From positions 344,001 through 408,000 of the forward strand of contig NZ_CP081155.1 in NCBI RefSeq assembly GCF_025141175.1: a stretch of DNA of 64,000 nt, in the 5' to 3' direction. The notes beneath the pieces are model-generated. The model saw only the letters and a program-made list of their open reading frames with translations, was not told where the DNA came from and searched no databases. Source of the stretch: Jannaschia sp. M317. GTDB lineage: Bacteria; Pseudomonadota; Alphaproteobacteria; Rhodobacterales; Rhodobacteraceae. The position numbers and the translations under genes were made by a program. Below are positions 18,237 through 26,292 of this stretch, one piece after another. The number at the start of each line of letters is the position of its first letter. Position 1 is the first letter of the stretch.

Positions 18237-18575
18237 TCAGTCGACCGCGCGGATCAGCTTGCGTTCCAACACCCGCAAGACCGTCTTCAGGTCGTGGCCG
18301 CGGCGCAGGATGCGCCCATCCATGCCGATGACCGCATAGGTGCCCTGTTTGGCCGCCATCTTGGGCCGCTTCTCGATACGATACATCGGCTGTTCCGCGG
18401 TTCTGCGGAAGACCGAGAAGATCGCGACCTCTTTCAAAGACGAGATCCCGTAATCTCGCCATTCTCCCGCCGCGACGAATCGACCGTAGAGCGAAAGGAT
18501 CACGCTCAGCTCTGTGCGGTGGAAATGGACCTGTTCGGGGATGGGACGCGCGGGGATGGGCGATTGCACTGTCAT
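18237..18575 (-). CDS. DUF2794 family protein
   Basis: A 112-residue soluble protein recognised by the highly conserved blocks VHFHRTELSVILSLYGRFVA, GEWRDYGISSLKEVAIFSVF and GHDLKTVLRVLERKLIRAV. DUF2794 is conserved throughout Rhodobacteraceae and many other Alphaproteobacteria; its function is unknown. The ATG at 18575 fits the family N-terminus. It has no strong Shine-Dalgarno, and an ATG six codons upstream is possible. The 295-base region before it holds strong hairpins that could form a leader or a separate RNA. Confidence 0.85.
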   Translation of the reverse strand: MTVQSPIPARPIPEQVHFHRTELSVILSLYGRFVAAGEWRDYGISSLKEVAIFSVFRRTAEQPMYRIEKRPKMAAKQGTYAVIGMDGRILRRGHDLKTVLRVLERKLIRAVD

Positions 18576-18729
18576 GGGGAAACAGTTGCGCATGATTTGG
18601 GGCGGATCAAGCGCGGACGCGAACGACGTCCGATTTCCGCCACGAAAAGACCCGGCGCAGGGCACAGCAGCATCGCGAATCCGACACGCGGCACCGTCAT
18701 ACCGTTTCTTGTAGGAGCGAAAGCTCAAC

Positions 18730-18849
18730 CTCTCCGGTCCGGTGTTTCCTAGCCCCCACCCAGTGCGCCGGACCGGAGAGACTACTTCACCCCATGCACC
18801 GCATGGGCTACGCATAAAAAGGCCCCGTTCAATCTGAACGGGGCCTTTT
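18730..18849 (+). ncRNA. Candidate structured small RNA (three perfect hairpins)
   Basis: Three consecutive perfect inverted repeats lie in a 295-base gap between two leftward genes. They are 13-bp arms at 18730-18742/18768-18780 (CTCTCCGGTCCGG), 7-bp arms at 18791-18797/18801-18807, and a 15-bp terminator hairpin at 18817-18849. Read on the plus strand this is hairpin-hairpin-terminator, the layout of a small RNA, and no plus-strand gene nearby needs that terminator. The alternatives are a DUF2794 leader on the minus strand and simple readthrough structure. I do not recognise an Rfam family. Confidence 0.35.
18817..18849. terminator. Bidirectional intrinsic terminator (ilvE)
   Basis: A perfect 15-bp stem (18817-18831 with 18835-18849, arms AAAAGGCCCCGTTCA and its complement) with a three-base loop is bounded by A-run and T-run, so it can stop transcription in both directions. 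It lies 22 bases past the ilvE stop codon on the minus strand. It would also end any plus-strand transcript coming from 18.7 kb. Confidence 0.92.
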
Positions 18850-18870
18850 ATCCGGTCGCGGGGCTGGATG

Positions 18871-19740
18871 TCAGAGACGGACCAGCTTCTCATAGCTTTC
18901 CGCGATGTCCCGCGTGATCGCACCCACCTCGAAATTATAGTCCCCGATCTGCCCCACAGGCGTGACCTCGGCGGCGGTCCCGGTCAGCCAGCACTGCTCG
19001 AAGCCTTCCAGCTCTTCGGGCATGATGTGGCGCTCGTGTACCTTGATCTGCCGGTCGGACAGCATCTTGAGAACGGTCTGCCGGGTGATCCCGTTCAGGA
19101 AGCAATCGGGCGTGGGCGTGTGCACCTCGCCATCCTTGACGAAGAACATGTTGGCGCCCGTCGCCTCGGCCACGTAGCCGCGATAGTCGAACATCATCGC
19201 GTCGGAACATCCCTTGGCCTCGGCGGCGTGCTTGGACATGGTGCAGATCATGTAAAGACCGGCGGCCTTGGCGGTGTAGGGTGCCGTCTCGGGCGAGGGA
19301 CGCTTCCACTTGGCGATGTCCAGCTTGGCGCCCTTGAACTTGGCGTCGCCATAATAATTGCCCCAGGGCCAGACGGCCACGGCCATGCGGACCGGGTTCC
19401 GCTTGCTGCTGACGCCCATGTCTTCGCCGGCACCACGCCAGGCCAGAACGCGCACATAGGCATCGGTCAGGCCATTGGCCTGCATGGTCTCATACTTGGC
19501 GGCTTCGATTTCCTCGATCGTCCAGGGGATTTCCATATCCAATGCCCGGCCAGAGGCCAGCAGACGTTCCGAATGCTTGACAGATTCGAAAATCTTGCAG
19601 TTGTAGGCCCGCTCCCCCTCGAACACGGCGGAGGCATAGTGCATGGCATGGGTCAGCAGATGCACGTTCGCATCCTTCCAGTCGACCAGATTGCCATCCA
19701 TCCAGATTTTGCCGTCCAGTTCCGCATATGATCCAGCCAT
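18871..19740 (-). CDS. ilvE: Branched-chain amino acid aminotransferase
   Basis: A 289-residue fold-type IV PLP enzyme catalysing the last step of leucine, isoleucine and valine synthesis. Visible features: LTHAMHYASAVFEGERAY at the N-terminus, KAAGLYMICTMSKHAAEAKG around the region that follows the Schiff-base Lys, and EATGANMFFVKDG plus GITRQTVLKM, typical of IlvE. The start at 19740 is preferred over the ATG 12 bases earlier because GGAGG then lies seven bases before it. A bidirectional terminator follows. It diverges from petP. Confidence 0.93.
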   Translation of the reverse strand: MAGSYAELDGKIWMDGNLVDWKDANVHLLTHAMHYASAVFEGERAYNCKIFESVKHSERLLASGRALDMEIPWTIEEIEAAKYETMQANGLTDAYVRVLAWRGAGEDMGVSSKRNPVRMAVAVWPWGNYYGDAKFKGAKLDIAKWKRPSPETAPYTAKAAGLYMICTMSKHAAEAKGCSDAMMFDYRGYVAEATGANMFFVKDGEVHTPTPDCFLNGITRQTVLKMLSDRQIKVHERHIMPEELEGFEQCWLTGTAAEVTPVGQIGDYNFEVGAITRDIAESYEKLVRL

Positions 19741-19876
19741 TGCGACCTCCATCCCATTGATTTCGCAAGGGCGACCGTTTCGGACATTATCTTGCGTGAA
19801 ACTTCGGATTCGCTAACAATACGGCCTTGGAATGTCAACAAGGCTGACTTACTTTCATGCCAGACGGAGGGACACC

Positions 19877-20377
19877 ATGGCCGAGGACCGCAGCGACAGC
19901 GACACCCTGCTTTTCCTGACGGATGAGCAGCTTCGGCGCGCGATCGAGGCGATGTTCTTTGCCTACCGGGGCTTTACCGCCGATCCGGACCGCATTCTTG
20001 CGGGTATGAACTATGGCCGCGCGCACCATCGCGCCATCCACTTCATTCAGCGAACGCCGGGCACCACGGTCAACAACCTGCTGGCGATCCTGGGCGTGAC
20101 CAAACAATCCCTCAACCGGGTCCTGCGCACCCTGGTCGAGGATGGTCTGGTCGACAGCCGCGTGGGCGCGCGTGACCGGCGTGAACGCAACCTCTACCTG
20201 ACCGAGTCGGGGGCGATCCTGGAAGCAGAGCTGTCGACCGCGCAGCGCGCCCGCATGCGCGCCGCCTTTCGCGAAGCAGGCCCCGAGGCGGTCGCTGGAT
20301 TTCGACAGGTTCTTGAGCATATGATGGATCCCGAGCTGCGCCGTCTGTTCGCGGCCACGAGGGAAGGCGAAAGATGA
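19877..20377 (+). CDS. petP: MarR family transcriptional regulator PetP
   Basis: A 166-residue MarR-family winged-helix regulator: a dimerisation helix at the N-terminus (LRRAIEAMFFAYRGF), the recognition region TTVNNLLAILGVTKQSLNRVLRTLVEDGLV, and the wing DSRVGARDRRERNLYLT. Together with the overlapping downstream response regulator it corresponds to petP-petR of Rhodobacter capsulatus, where the pair was first found upstream of the cytochrome bc1 genes and is needed for growth. GGAGG precedes the ATG. Here the pair is followed by an isoprenoid block instead of petABC, so the name rests on family and gene pairing. Confidence 0.82.
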   Translation: MAEDRSDSDTLLFLTDEQLRRAIEAMFFAYRGFTADPDRILAGMNYGRAHHRAIHFIQRTPGTTVNNLLAILGVTKQSLNRVLRTLVEDGLVDSRVGARDRRERNLYLTESGAILEAELSTAQRARMRAAFREAGPEAVAGFRQVLEHMMDPELRRLFAATREGER

Positions 20378-21090
20378 GTGTAGAGGCAGGGGCCATCCCC
20401 AACCATCAGGCCCATGTCCTGTTGGTGGACGACGATGAACGCATCCGCACGCTTTTGCAGAAATTCCTGGTTCGCAACGGCTATCTGACCACCGCGGCCC
20501 GCGACGCGACCCATGCGCGGCGGCTGCTGGCCGGGCTGGATTTCGACATCGCGGTCCTTGATGTGATGATGCCCGGTGACAACGGCTTTGTCCTGTGTGC
20601 CGAAATCCGCGAGTCGCGGGACATGCCAATCCTGATGCTGACCGCCAAGGGGGAAACCTCGGACCGGATTTCCGGGTTGGAGGCGGGGGCAGATGACTAC
20701 CTGTCGAAACCCTTCGAGCCGAAAGAGCTGTTGCTGCGGCTCAAGGCGATCCTGCGGCGCGCGCCTGCCAGCGGCGGGGCCATCCCGAAGGTCCTGCAAC
20801 TGGGGCCGATCCGCTACGACCTGGAACGCGGCGAGATGTGGCAAGGGCAAGAAACGATCCGCCTGACGGCAACGGAAACCACGTTGATGCGCATTTTTGC
20901 GGCCACCCCGCACGAACCCGTCAGCCGCACCACCCTTGTCGAAAAGCTGGGCCGCGATGGCGGGCAGACGAACGAACGGGCGGTGGACGTCCAGATCACG
21001 CGCCTGCGGCGCAAGCTGGAAGAAGACCCCAAGCAGCCGCGGTACCTGCAGACGGTGCGGGGCGAAGGCTACATGCTGGCCCCGGATTGA
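20374..21090 (+). CDS. petR: OmpR-family response regulator PetR
   Basis: A 238-residue two-domain regulator. The receiver (residues about 14-125) has the acidic pair (VDDDE), the phospho-acceptor Asp in VLDVMMPGDNG and the conserved Lys in LSKPFEPKEL; the C-terminal winged helix carries ERAVDVQITRLRRKLEEDP and VRGEGYML. The ATG overlaps the petP stop (ATGA). No histidine kinase gene is adjacent, as for PetR in Rhodobacter capsulatus. It is expected to bind DNA in the cytoplasm in response to an unknown partner. Confidence 0.88.
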   Translation: MSVEAGAIPNHQAHVLLVDDDERIRTLLQKFLVRNGYLTTAARDATHARRLLAGLDFDIAVLDVMMPGDNGFVLCAEIRESRDMPILMLTAKGETSDRISGLEAGADDYLSKPFEPKELLLRLKAILRRAPASGGAIPKVLQLGPIRYDLERGEMWQGQETIRLTATETTLMRIFAATPHEPVSRTTLVEKLGRDGGQTNERAVDVQITRLRRKLEEDPKQPRYLQTVRGEGYMLAPD

Positions 21091-21099
21091 GGGCGGACC

Positions 21100-21145
21100 G
21101 GGGGCCAGCCCCCGGACCCCCGGAGTATTTTTGCCGAGAAGAAAC
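21100..21145 (+). repeat. Dispersed intergenic repeat, family B, copy 1
   Basis: This 46-base element begins with a GC-rich hairpin (GGGGGCCAGCCCCC) and ends with GCCGAGAAGAAAC. It matches 62545-62590, on the opposite strand, at 44 of 46 positions. It occupies the gap between petR and the next gene, just before that gene's GAGGAGG ribosome binding site. Hairpin plus TATTTTT could weakly terminate or stabilise the petR mRNA. Confidence 0.8.
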
Positions 21146-21157
21146 GAGGAGGGCCGC

Positions 21158-22084
21158 GTGACCCTGCTGATCACACATCCCGACGCGCTTGATCATGTAA
21201 ACCCGCCCGGCCACTCCGAACAGGTGGCCCGGCTGCGCGTAATCCTGGACGCGCTGGCAGACATGGACCTGGACCGCGCGGACGCGGTCGAGGCCGGGGA
21301 CGCCGCTTTGCTGCGGTGCCATCCGCAGGACTACCTGGACCGGATCGCGGCGGCGGTGCCGACCGAGGGCTGGGCCCAGTTGGATGCCGACACCTTTCTG
21401 TCGCCCGGCACCTGGCGCGCCGCGCGGCTGGCCGCGGGGGCAGCCGTGCAGGCGGTGGATGCGGTGCTGGACGGGACGACGCGGAACGCCTTTTGCGCCA
21501 TGCGCCCGCCCGGCCATCACGCGGAAACCTCCACGCCGATGGGGTTCTGCACCTTGGGCAACGTGGCCATCGCGGCGAAACATGCGTTGGACGCGCGTGG
21601 ACTGGCGCGCGTGGCCGTCGTCGATTTCGACGTCCACCATGGCAATGGCACGCAGGACCTGTTGTGGGACGAGCCGCGTGCGCGGTTCTTTTCCACGCAC
21701 CAGATGCCGCTCTGGCCCGGCAGCGGGGCCCCCTCGGACACCGGGGCCCATGGCACGATCACCAACCTGCCCTTGCCGCCGAATTCTGACGGCCGTGCCT
21801 TTCGAAAGGCGATGGAGCAGGACGTGCTGCCGGCGCTCGATGCCTTTGCGCCGGACCTGCTGCTGATCTCGGCCGGGTTCGACGCCCACGCGGACGACCC
21901 CCTGGCGCAGTTGAACTGGACCACCGAGGATTTCATCTGGGCGACGGAGCGGCTTTGCGATGTGGCGCGGGATCACTGCGGCGGACGGGTGGTTTCCTGT
22001 CTGGAAGGCGGCTATGACCTGTCGGCGCTGGCGAACGCGGTCGCCGCGCATGTGGACGTGCTGAGGAGGCGGGGCGATGAGTGA
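21158..22084 (+). CDS. Histone deacetylase family hydrolase
   Basis: A 308-residue zinc hydrolase of the histone deacetylase/acetylpolyamine amidohydrolase superfamily. The zinc and charge-relay residues are intact: RPPGHHAE, VDFDVHHGNGTQ and SAGFDAHADDPL. It likely deacetylates a small molecule such as an acetylated polyamine, or a protein; the bacterial substrate cannot be told from sequence. GTG 21158 was chosen because GAGGAGG lies six bases upstream and the protein then begins VTLLITHPDAL as in relatives. The stop overlaps the xseB start. Confidence 0.9.
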   Translation: MTLLITHPDALDHVNPPGHSEQVARLRVILDALADMDLDRADAVEAGDAALLRCHPQDYLDRIAAAVPTEGWAQLDADTFLSPGTWRAARLAAGAAVQAVDAVLDGTTRNAFCAMRPPGHHAETSTPMGFCTLGNVAIAAKHALDARGLARVAVVDFDVHHGNGTQDLLWDEPRARFFSTHQMPLWPGSGAPSDTGAHGTITNLPLPPNSDGRAFRKAMEQDVLPALDAFAPDLLLISAGFDAHADDPLAQLNWTTEDFIWATERLCDVARDHCGGRVVSCLEGGYDLSALANAVAAHVDVLRRRGDE

Positions 22085-22316
22085 CGATGTCACAACCATG
22101 AGTTTCGAACAGGCCATCACGGAGCTGGAGCAGGTCGTGACCCGCCTCGATTCCGGCGATGTGCCCCTGGACGAATCCATCAAGCTCTATGAACGCGGTG
22201 CCGCGCTGAAGGCCCATTGCGAAGCCAAGCTGAACGAAGCCGATGCCAAGGTGAAACAGATCACCCTGGATGCCAACGGTCAGCCCACGGGAACCAAGAC
22301 CGCCGAGGGCATGTGA
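22077..22316 (+). CDS. xseB: Exodeoxyribonuclease VII small subunit
   Basis: A 79-residue protein with the complete XseB domain: SFEQAITELEQVVTRLDSGDVPLDESIKLYERG followed by a charged helix. XseB binds in multiple copies to the XseA large subunit to form exonuclease VII, which degrades single-stranded DNA from both ends. Its ATG lies inside the end of the previous gene and its stop overlaps the ispA start, the usual xseB-ispA-dxs order. Confidence 0.95.
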   Translation: MSDDVTTMSFEQAITELEQVVTRLDSGDVPLDESIKLYERGAALKAHCEAKLNEADAKVKQITLDANGQPTGTKTAEGM

Positions 22317-23185
22317 GTTTCGCGGCAGATCTGCGCAGGGCGCAGGACGACGTTCAAACCACGCTCGATGGGCTTTTGGCGCCCTTCGGCGATGATCCGG
22401 TGGCCCGGGCGATGCGCTATGCGACCCAGGGCGGCAAACGGTTGCGCGCCTATCTGGCGCTGGAATCCGCGGCCCTGTTCGACGTGCCCCGTGACCGGGC
22501 GTTGCGGGTGGCTGCGGCGATCGAGGCGGTCCACGCCTATTCCCTGATCCACGACGATCTGCCTTGCATGGACGACGACGACCTGCGCCGTGGCCAACCC
22601 ACGGTGCACCGCAAATGGGATGAGGCAACGGCTGTTCTGGCCGGTGATGCGCTGCTGACCTTTGCCTTTGAGGTTCTGGCCGATCCTGCCACCCACGACG
22701 ATGCCACGGTCCGCGCGGACCTGGTGCTGACGTTGGCACAGGCGGCGGGTGCGGCGGGCATGGTGCGGGGTCAGGCGCTGGATATCGCCGCTGAAACGGC
22801 CAAGGTTCCGCTGACCCTGGACCAGGTATCGGACCTGCAACAGCTCAAGACGGGGCGGCTGCTGGAATGGCCCTGTCGTGCCGGGGCCCTGCTGGGCGGG
22901 GCCAATCCCGCGCCCCTACTGGACTATGCCGCGCATGTCGGCCTCGCGTTCCAGATCGCCGACGATTTGCTGGACGTCGAAGGCGACGCAGAAAAGGCCG
23001 GCAAGGCCCTGCGCAAGGACGCGCAGGCGGGCAAGGCGACCTTTGTGTCGCTGCTGGGGATCGAACCCGCACGCAGTCGCGCCCGCAACTTGATCGAACA
23101 GGCCGAAGTGTCACTTTTGCCTTACAGCCCAAAGGGCGCTAACCTCATGGATGTCGCCCGCTATGTGGTGACTCGCGACAGGTGA
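22313..23185 (+). CDS. ispA: Polyprenyl (farnesyl) diphosphate synthase
   Basis: A 290-residue trans-prenyltransferase that condenses isopentenyl and allylic diphosphates. Both Asp-rich motifs are present: [16 protein letters not shown] (first) and [13 protein letters not shown] (second), with GGKRLRAYL at the N-terminus and [12 protein letters not shown] between. The insertion of two residues in the first motif is typical of bacterial farnesyl diphosphate synthases. GTG 22313 overlaps the xseB stop (GTGA). It precedes dxs by four bases, so precursor supply and chain elongation are co-expressed. Confidence 0.93.
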   Translation: MSFAADLRRAQDDVQTTLDGLLAPFGDDPVARAMRYATQGGKRLRAYLALESAALFDVPRDRALRVAAAIEAVHAYSLIHDDLPCMDDDDLRRGQPTVHRKWDEATAVLAGDALLTFAFEVLADPATHDDATVRADLVLTLAQAAGAAGMVRGQALDIAAETAKVPLTLDQVSDLQQLKTGRLLEWPCRAGALLGGANPAPLLDYAAHVGLAFQIADDLLDVEGDAEKAGKALRKDAQAGKATFVSLLGIEPARSRARNLIEQAEVSLLPYSPKGANLMDVARYVVTRDR

Positions 23186-23189
23186 CGAC

Positions 23190-25100
23190 ATGACTGACGG
23201 CCCATCAACGCCCCTCCTCGACAAGGTCGCAGGCCCCGCCGACATCCGGGGGCTGTCCGACCGCGACCTGACCCGCCTGGCCGATGAGTTGCGGGCCGAA
23301 ACGATCTGGGCTGTCAGCCAGACCGGCGGCCATCTGGGCGCAGGCCTGGGTGTGGTCGAGCTGACGGTCGCGCTGCACGCGGTGTTCAACACGCCGCGCG
23401 ACAAGCTGATCTGGGACGTCTCGCACCAGTGCTATCCGCACAAGATCCTGACCGGTCGTCGTGACCGGATGAAGACGATCCGCCAAAAGGACGGATTGTC
23501 CGGTTTCACCAAGCGTACCGAGAGCGCGTATGACCCCTTTGGCGCGGCCCATAGTTCGACCTCGATCTCTGCTGCTCTGGGGTTTGCCATGGGGCGAGAG
23601 CTGGGGGCCGAAGACGTGGGCGACGCCATCGCGGTGATCGGCGACGGCGCGTTGTCCGGGGGCATGGCCTATGAGGCGATGAACCACGCGGGCCACCTGA
23701 AAAAGCGGCTGATCGTGATCCTCAACGACAACGAGATGTCGATCGCCCCGCCCGTCGGCGCGATGTCGTCCTACCTCAGCCGTCTGTATGCCGGGGCCCC
23801 GTTTCAGGAATTCAAGGCCGCCGCCAAGGGGGCCGTCGGCTTTCTGCCGCCGCCTTTCCAGGAAGGCGCGCGCCGGGCCAAGGAAATGCTCAAGGGCATG
23901 GCCGTGGGCGGGACTCTCTTCGAAGAGCTGGGGTTCAGCTATGTCGGTCCTATCGACGGGCATGACATGGAAAGCCTGCTGCAAATCCTGCGCACGGTAA
24001 AGGTCCGCGCCACCGGGCCGATCCTGATCCATGCGATCACGCAGAAGGGCAAGGGCTTTGCCGAGCATCGCCCCGACCGTGGTCATGCCACCGCCAAGTT
24101 CGACGTCGCGACGGGAGAGCAGAAAAAGGCTCCCTCCAACGCGCCCAGCTATACCCGCGTCTTTGCCGAAAGCCTGATGCAGGAGGCCGCCGAGGATGAC
24201 CGCATCGTCGCCATCACCGCGGCCATGCCCGACGGCACCGGCCTGAACCTGTTTGCAGAACGGTTTCCCGCCCGCTGCTTCGATGTGGGGATCGCGGAAC
24301 AGCATGGCGTGACCTTTTGCGCCGGGCTCGCCGCGTCGGGAATGCGGCCATTCGCGGCGATCTATTCGACGTTCCTGCAACGCGGCTACGATCAGGTGGT
24401 GCACGACGTCGCGCTTCAGAACCTGCCGGTGCGTTTTGCGATCGACCGCGCTGGGCTGGTCGGGGCCGATGGCGCCACCCATGCCGGATCCTTCGACGTG
24501 GCCTATTTGTCGAACCTGCCGAACATGGTCGTGATGGCTGCCTCCGACGAGGCGGAGCTGCGGCACATGGTGGCCACGGCCGCCGCACATGACAGCGGGC
24601 CCATTGCCTTCCGGTTTCCGCGCGGCGAAGGCGTCGGATGCGAAATGCCGGAACGCGGCACGCCGCTGGAAATCGGAAAGGGCCGTATCGTCCACGAGGG
24701 CGACCAGGTCGCGATCCTGTCCTTCGGTGCCCGCATGGTCGAAATCGAGCAGGCGCGCGAAAAGCTCCTGGCGCGGGGTATCACGCCGACGGTTGCCGAC
24801 GCCCGGTTCTCAAAGCCCCTCGACCGGGACATGATCCTGGACCTCGCCGCGCGTCACGACGCGTTGATCACCATCGAAGAAGGGGCCGTCGGCGGCTTTG
24901 GCAGCCATGTGGCGCAGTTGTTGTCGGACGAAGGGGTCTTTGACAGCGGACTTCGGTTCCGCTCGATGGTTCTGCCGGACGATTTCATCGAACAGGCAGG
25001 GCCGCGCGACATGTACACCCGCGCCGGGTTGAACGCCGAGGATATCGAAGCCAAGGTGCTGTCGGTTCTGGGCGTGGAGATCTTGGGCAAGCGGGCCTGA
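23190..25100 (+). CDS. dxs: 1-deoxy-D-xylulose-5-phosphate synthase
   Basis: A 636-residue thiamine-diphosphate enzyme that makes DXP from pyruvate and glyceraldehyde 3-phosphate, the entry step of the MEP isoprenoid pathway. The ThDP/Mg motif [18 protein letters not shown] ... [12 protein letters not shown] is intact, as are [16 protein letters not shown] and the transketolase-type Glu region [12 protein letters not shown]. It ends the petP-petR-HDAC-xseB-ispA-dxs run and is followed 26 bases later by a strong terminator. Confidence 0.98.
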   Translation: MTDGPSTPLLDKVAGPADIRGLSDRDLTRLADELRAETIWAVSQTGGHLGAGLGVVELTVALHAVFNTPRDKLIWDVSHQCYPHKILTGRRDRMKTIRQKDGLSGFTKRTESAYDPFGAAHSSTSISAALGFAMGRELGAEDVGDAIAVIGDGALSGGMAYEAMNHAGHLKKRLIVILNDNEMSIAPPVGAMSSYLSRLYAGAPFQEFKAAAKGAVGFLPPPFQEGARRAKEMLKGMAVGGTLFEELGFSYVGPIDGHDMESLLQILRTVKVRATGPILIHAITQKGKGFAEHRPDRGHATAKFDVATGEQKKAPSNAPSYTRVFAESLMQEAAEDDRIVAITAAMPDGTGLNLFAERFPARCFDVGIAEQHGVTFCAGLAASGMRPFAAIYSTFLQRGYDQVVHDVALQNLPVRFAIDRAGLVGADGATHAGSFDVAYLSNLPNMVVMAASDEAELRHMVATAAAHDSGPIAFRFPRGEGVGCEMPERGTPLEIGKGRIVHEGDQVAILSFGARMVEIEQAREKLLARGITPTVADARFSKPLDRDMILDLAARHDALITIEEGAVGGFGSHVAQLLSDEGVFDSGLRFRSMVLPDDFIEQAGPRDMYTRAGLNAEDIEAKVLSVLGVEILGKRA

Positions 25101-25125
25101 TCCAAAACTGGGATCCAGACACAAA

Positions 25126-25163
25126 AAAGCAGCGGGCCCGTAATTGAACCCGCTGCTTTCTTT
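25126..25163. terminator. Bidirectional intrinsic terminator between dxs and a convergent gene
   Basis: Perfect 11-bp arms (25126-25136, AAAGCAGCGGG, with 25149-25159) enclose a 12-base loop. T-rich sequence follows on the plus strand and an A-run precedes it, so it serves dxs and the small leftward gene at 25178-25465. Confidence 0.9.
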
Positions 25164-25177
25164 AGATCGATTGGCGA

Positions 25178-25465
25178 TCAGTCGCCGGCGGCGGCGGCTG
25201 CGGCCGGAACCGACGAGTCGTCGTCGGACAGCAGGGCACCAACAACCAGCAGGGCACCAACACCCAGCGCAACAGCGCCGGCAGTGCTCAGGCCCGGGCC
25301 AACCAGGATGACATCATCGTCTTCAACGACGACGGCGTCGCCGGCACCGGCGTTCAGGTTGCCAGTCGACTTGGTGCTTTCCAGAACCAGGGTCGATTGG
25401 GCGGTGGCGGCCAGCGGAGCAACTGCGACGAGCGCAGCAGCCGCAAGGGCAAAAATCTTAGTCAT
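25178..25465 (-). CDS. Small exported Ala/Asp-rich protein (possible YjbE/GfcA analogue)
   Basis: A 95-residue protein with a signal peptide (MTKIFALAAAALVAVAPLAATA, cut near AQS), an acidic middle (VVVEDDDVILVG), one hydrophobic segment (residues about 62-80) and a low-complexity Ala tail after DDDSS. GGAG sits before the ATG at 25465, which is why the shorter start was chosen over one 11 codons upstream. I recognise no family. It follows yjbH- and yjbF-type genes, and yjb/gfc operons of enterobacteria also carry a tiny low-complexity exported protein (YjbE/GfcA), so an analogous role is an inference from position. Confidence 0.7.
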   Translation of the reverse strand: MTKIFALAAAALVAVAPLAATAQSTLVLESTKSTGNLNAGAGDAVVVEDDDVILVGPGLSTAGAVALGVGALLVVGALLSDDDSSVPAAAAAAGD

Positions 25466-25608
25466 AGTAGTCTCCATCAGTGTGCACGCGTTACGCATAT
25501 GACAGGGTCAAAGAGCGATCAAGCGAGCGATATTGCAATTGCGGCATCTGGACGCGCGACCGGCGACAATACGCCGAAGGTGTTGCCGCGCCGCAGCACC
25601 CAATTCTA

Positions 25609-26292
25609 TCACTTGAGCACGTTGATCTCAATTGCACCGGCAACGGGGCTCACGAACTCCTCAGAACGACGAATCCTGCCCGACGAATCAATCCAGTAGC
25701 GGTTCGTGAAGGCTGTCTCGTCATCGCCTGCGCACTGCTCTGCATAGATCGTGGTTGCATAGGTTGTTCCGTAGAACTGCAGGTTCTGTGACCCCACCCG
25801 CGCGACCTCGCAGAGGTATTGCACAGCCTCGATTCCGTTTTCGCCATCAAGATAGCGATTCACCCGCACCGACGGTCCACCGCCCCGGCTGAGCGCCTGT
25901 AAAAGCGAATCAATTTCCGATGTCATCAGATCATGCCCCAGGCCCCGCGTCCCCACGACAAGACCGTTGCGGCGCAGCAATCCGCCGCCGCTGGCATCCC
26001 GCCATTGTGTGACGCCCAGGTTGGTATTGAGAGGCACAAGCGTCAAAGCCGTGTCGCTCTTCTGGATGACTGCCAGCAAAAGCGGCGTGCGAGATCGTGC
26101 GATCCGTCCGGCGTTCAGGACATCCCGCGCATCCGGGGCCGGTTCCCCGCGCGACGCGATACGCCCGCGCACCTGGTCGGCCAGGATATCAAAACCGCCC
26201 TTGTCCTCGGTCTCGCTGACATGGGTGCCGCCGGAACAGGCGGCCAAAAGGACAAGCGCGGACGCGGCGCAAAGTTGCTTGAAGGTTCTCAT
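25609..26292 (-). CDS. YjbF family lipoprotein
   Basis: A 227-residue lipoprotein: MRTFKQLCAASALVLLAAC forms a signal peptide with a lipobox ending at Cys19. The mature part has TPLLLAVIQKSDTALTLVPLNTNLGV, GVTQWRDASGGGLLRRNGLVVGTRGLGHDLM and NRYLDGENGIEAVQYLCEV, matching the YjbF/GfcB family linked to exopolysaccharide production. The start overlaps the yjbH-type stop (ATGA), so the two proteins are made together, the lipoprotein probably at the inner face of the outer membrane. No YjbG/GfcC-type gene follows. Confidence 0.87.
   Translation of the reverse strand: MRTFKQLCAASALVLLAACSGGTHVSETEDKGGFDILADQVRGRIASRGEPAPDARDVLNAGRIARSRTPLLLAVIQKSDTALTLVPLNTNLGVTQWRDASGGGLLRRNGLVVGTRGLGHDLMTSEIDSLLQALSRGGGPSVRVNRYLDGENGIEAVQYLCEVARVGSQNLQFYGTTYATTIYAEQCAGDDETAFTNRYWIDSSGRIRRSEEFVSPVAGAIEINVLK

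Noticed and set aside
21100..21200. Reading of the family B repeat as the start of a small protein (FLLGKNTPGV and FLLGENTPGV)
   Set aside because: The same peptide arises only from the repeat in two unrelated places and no coding continuation is shared, so it is repeat DNA and not a gene.
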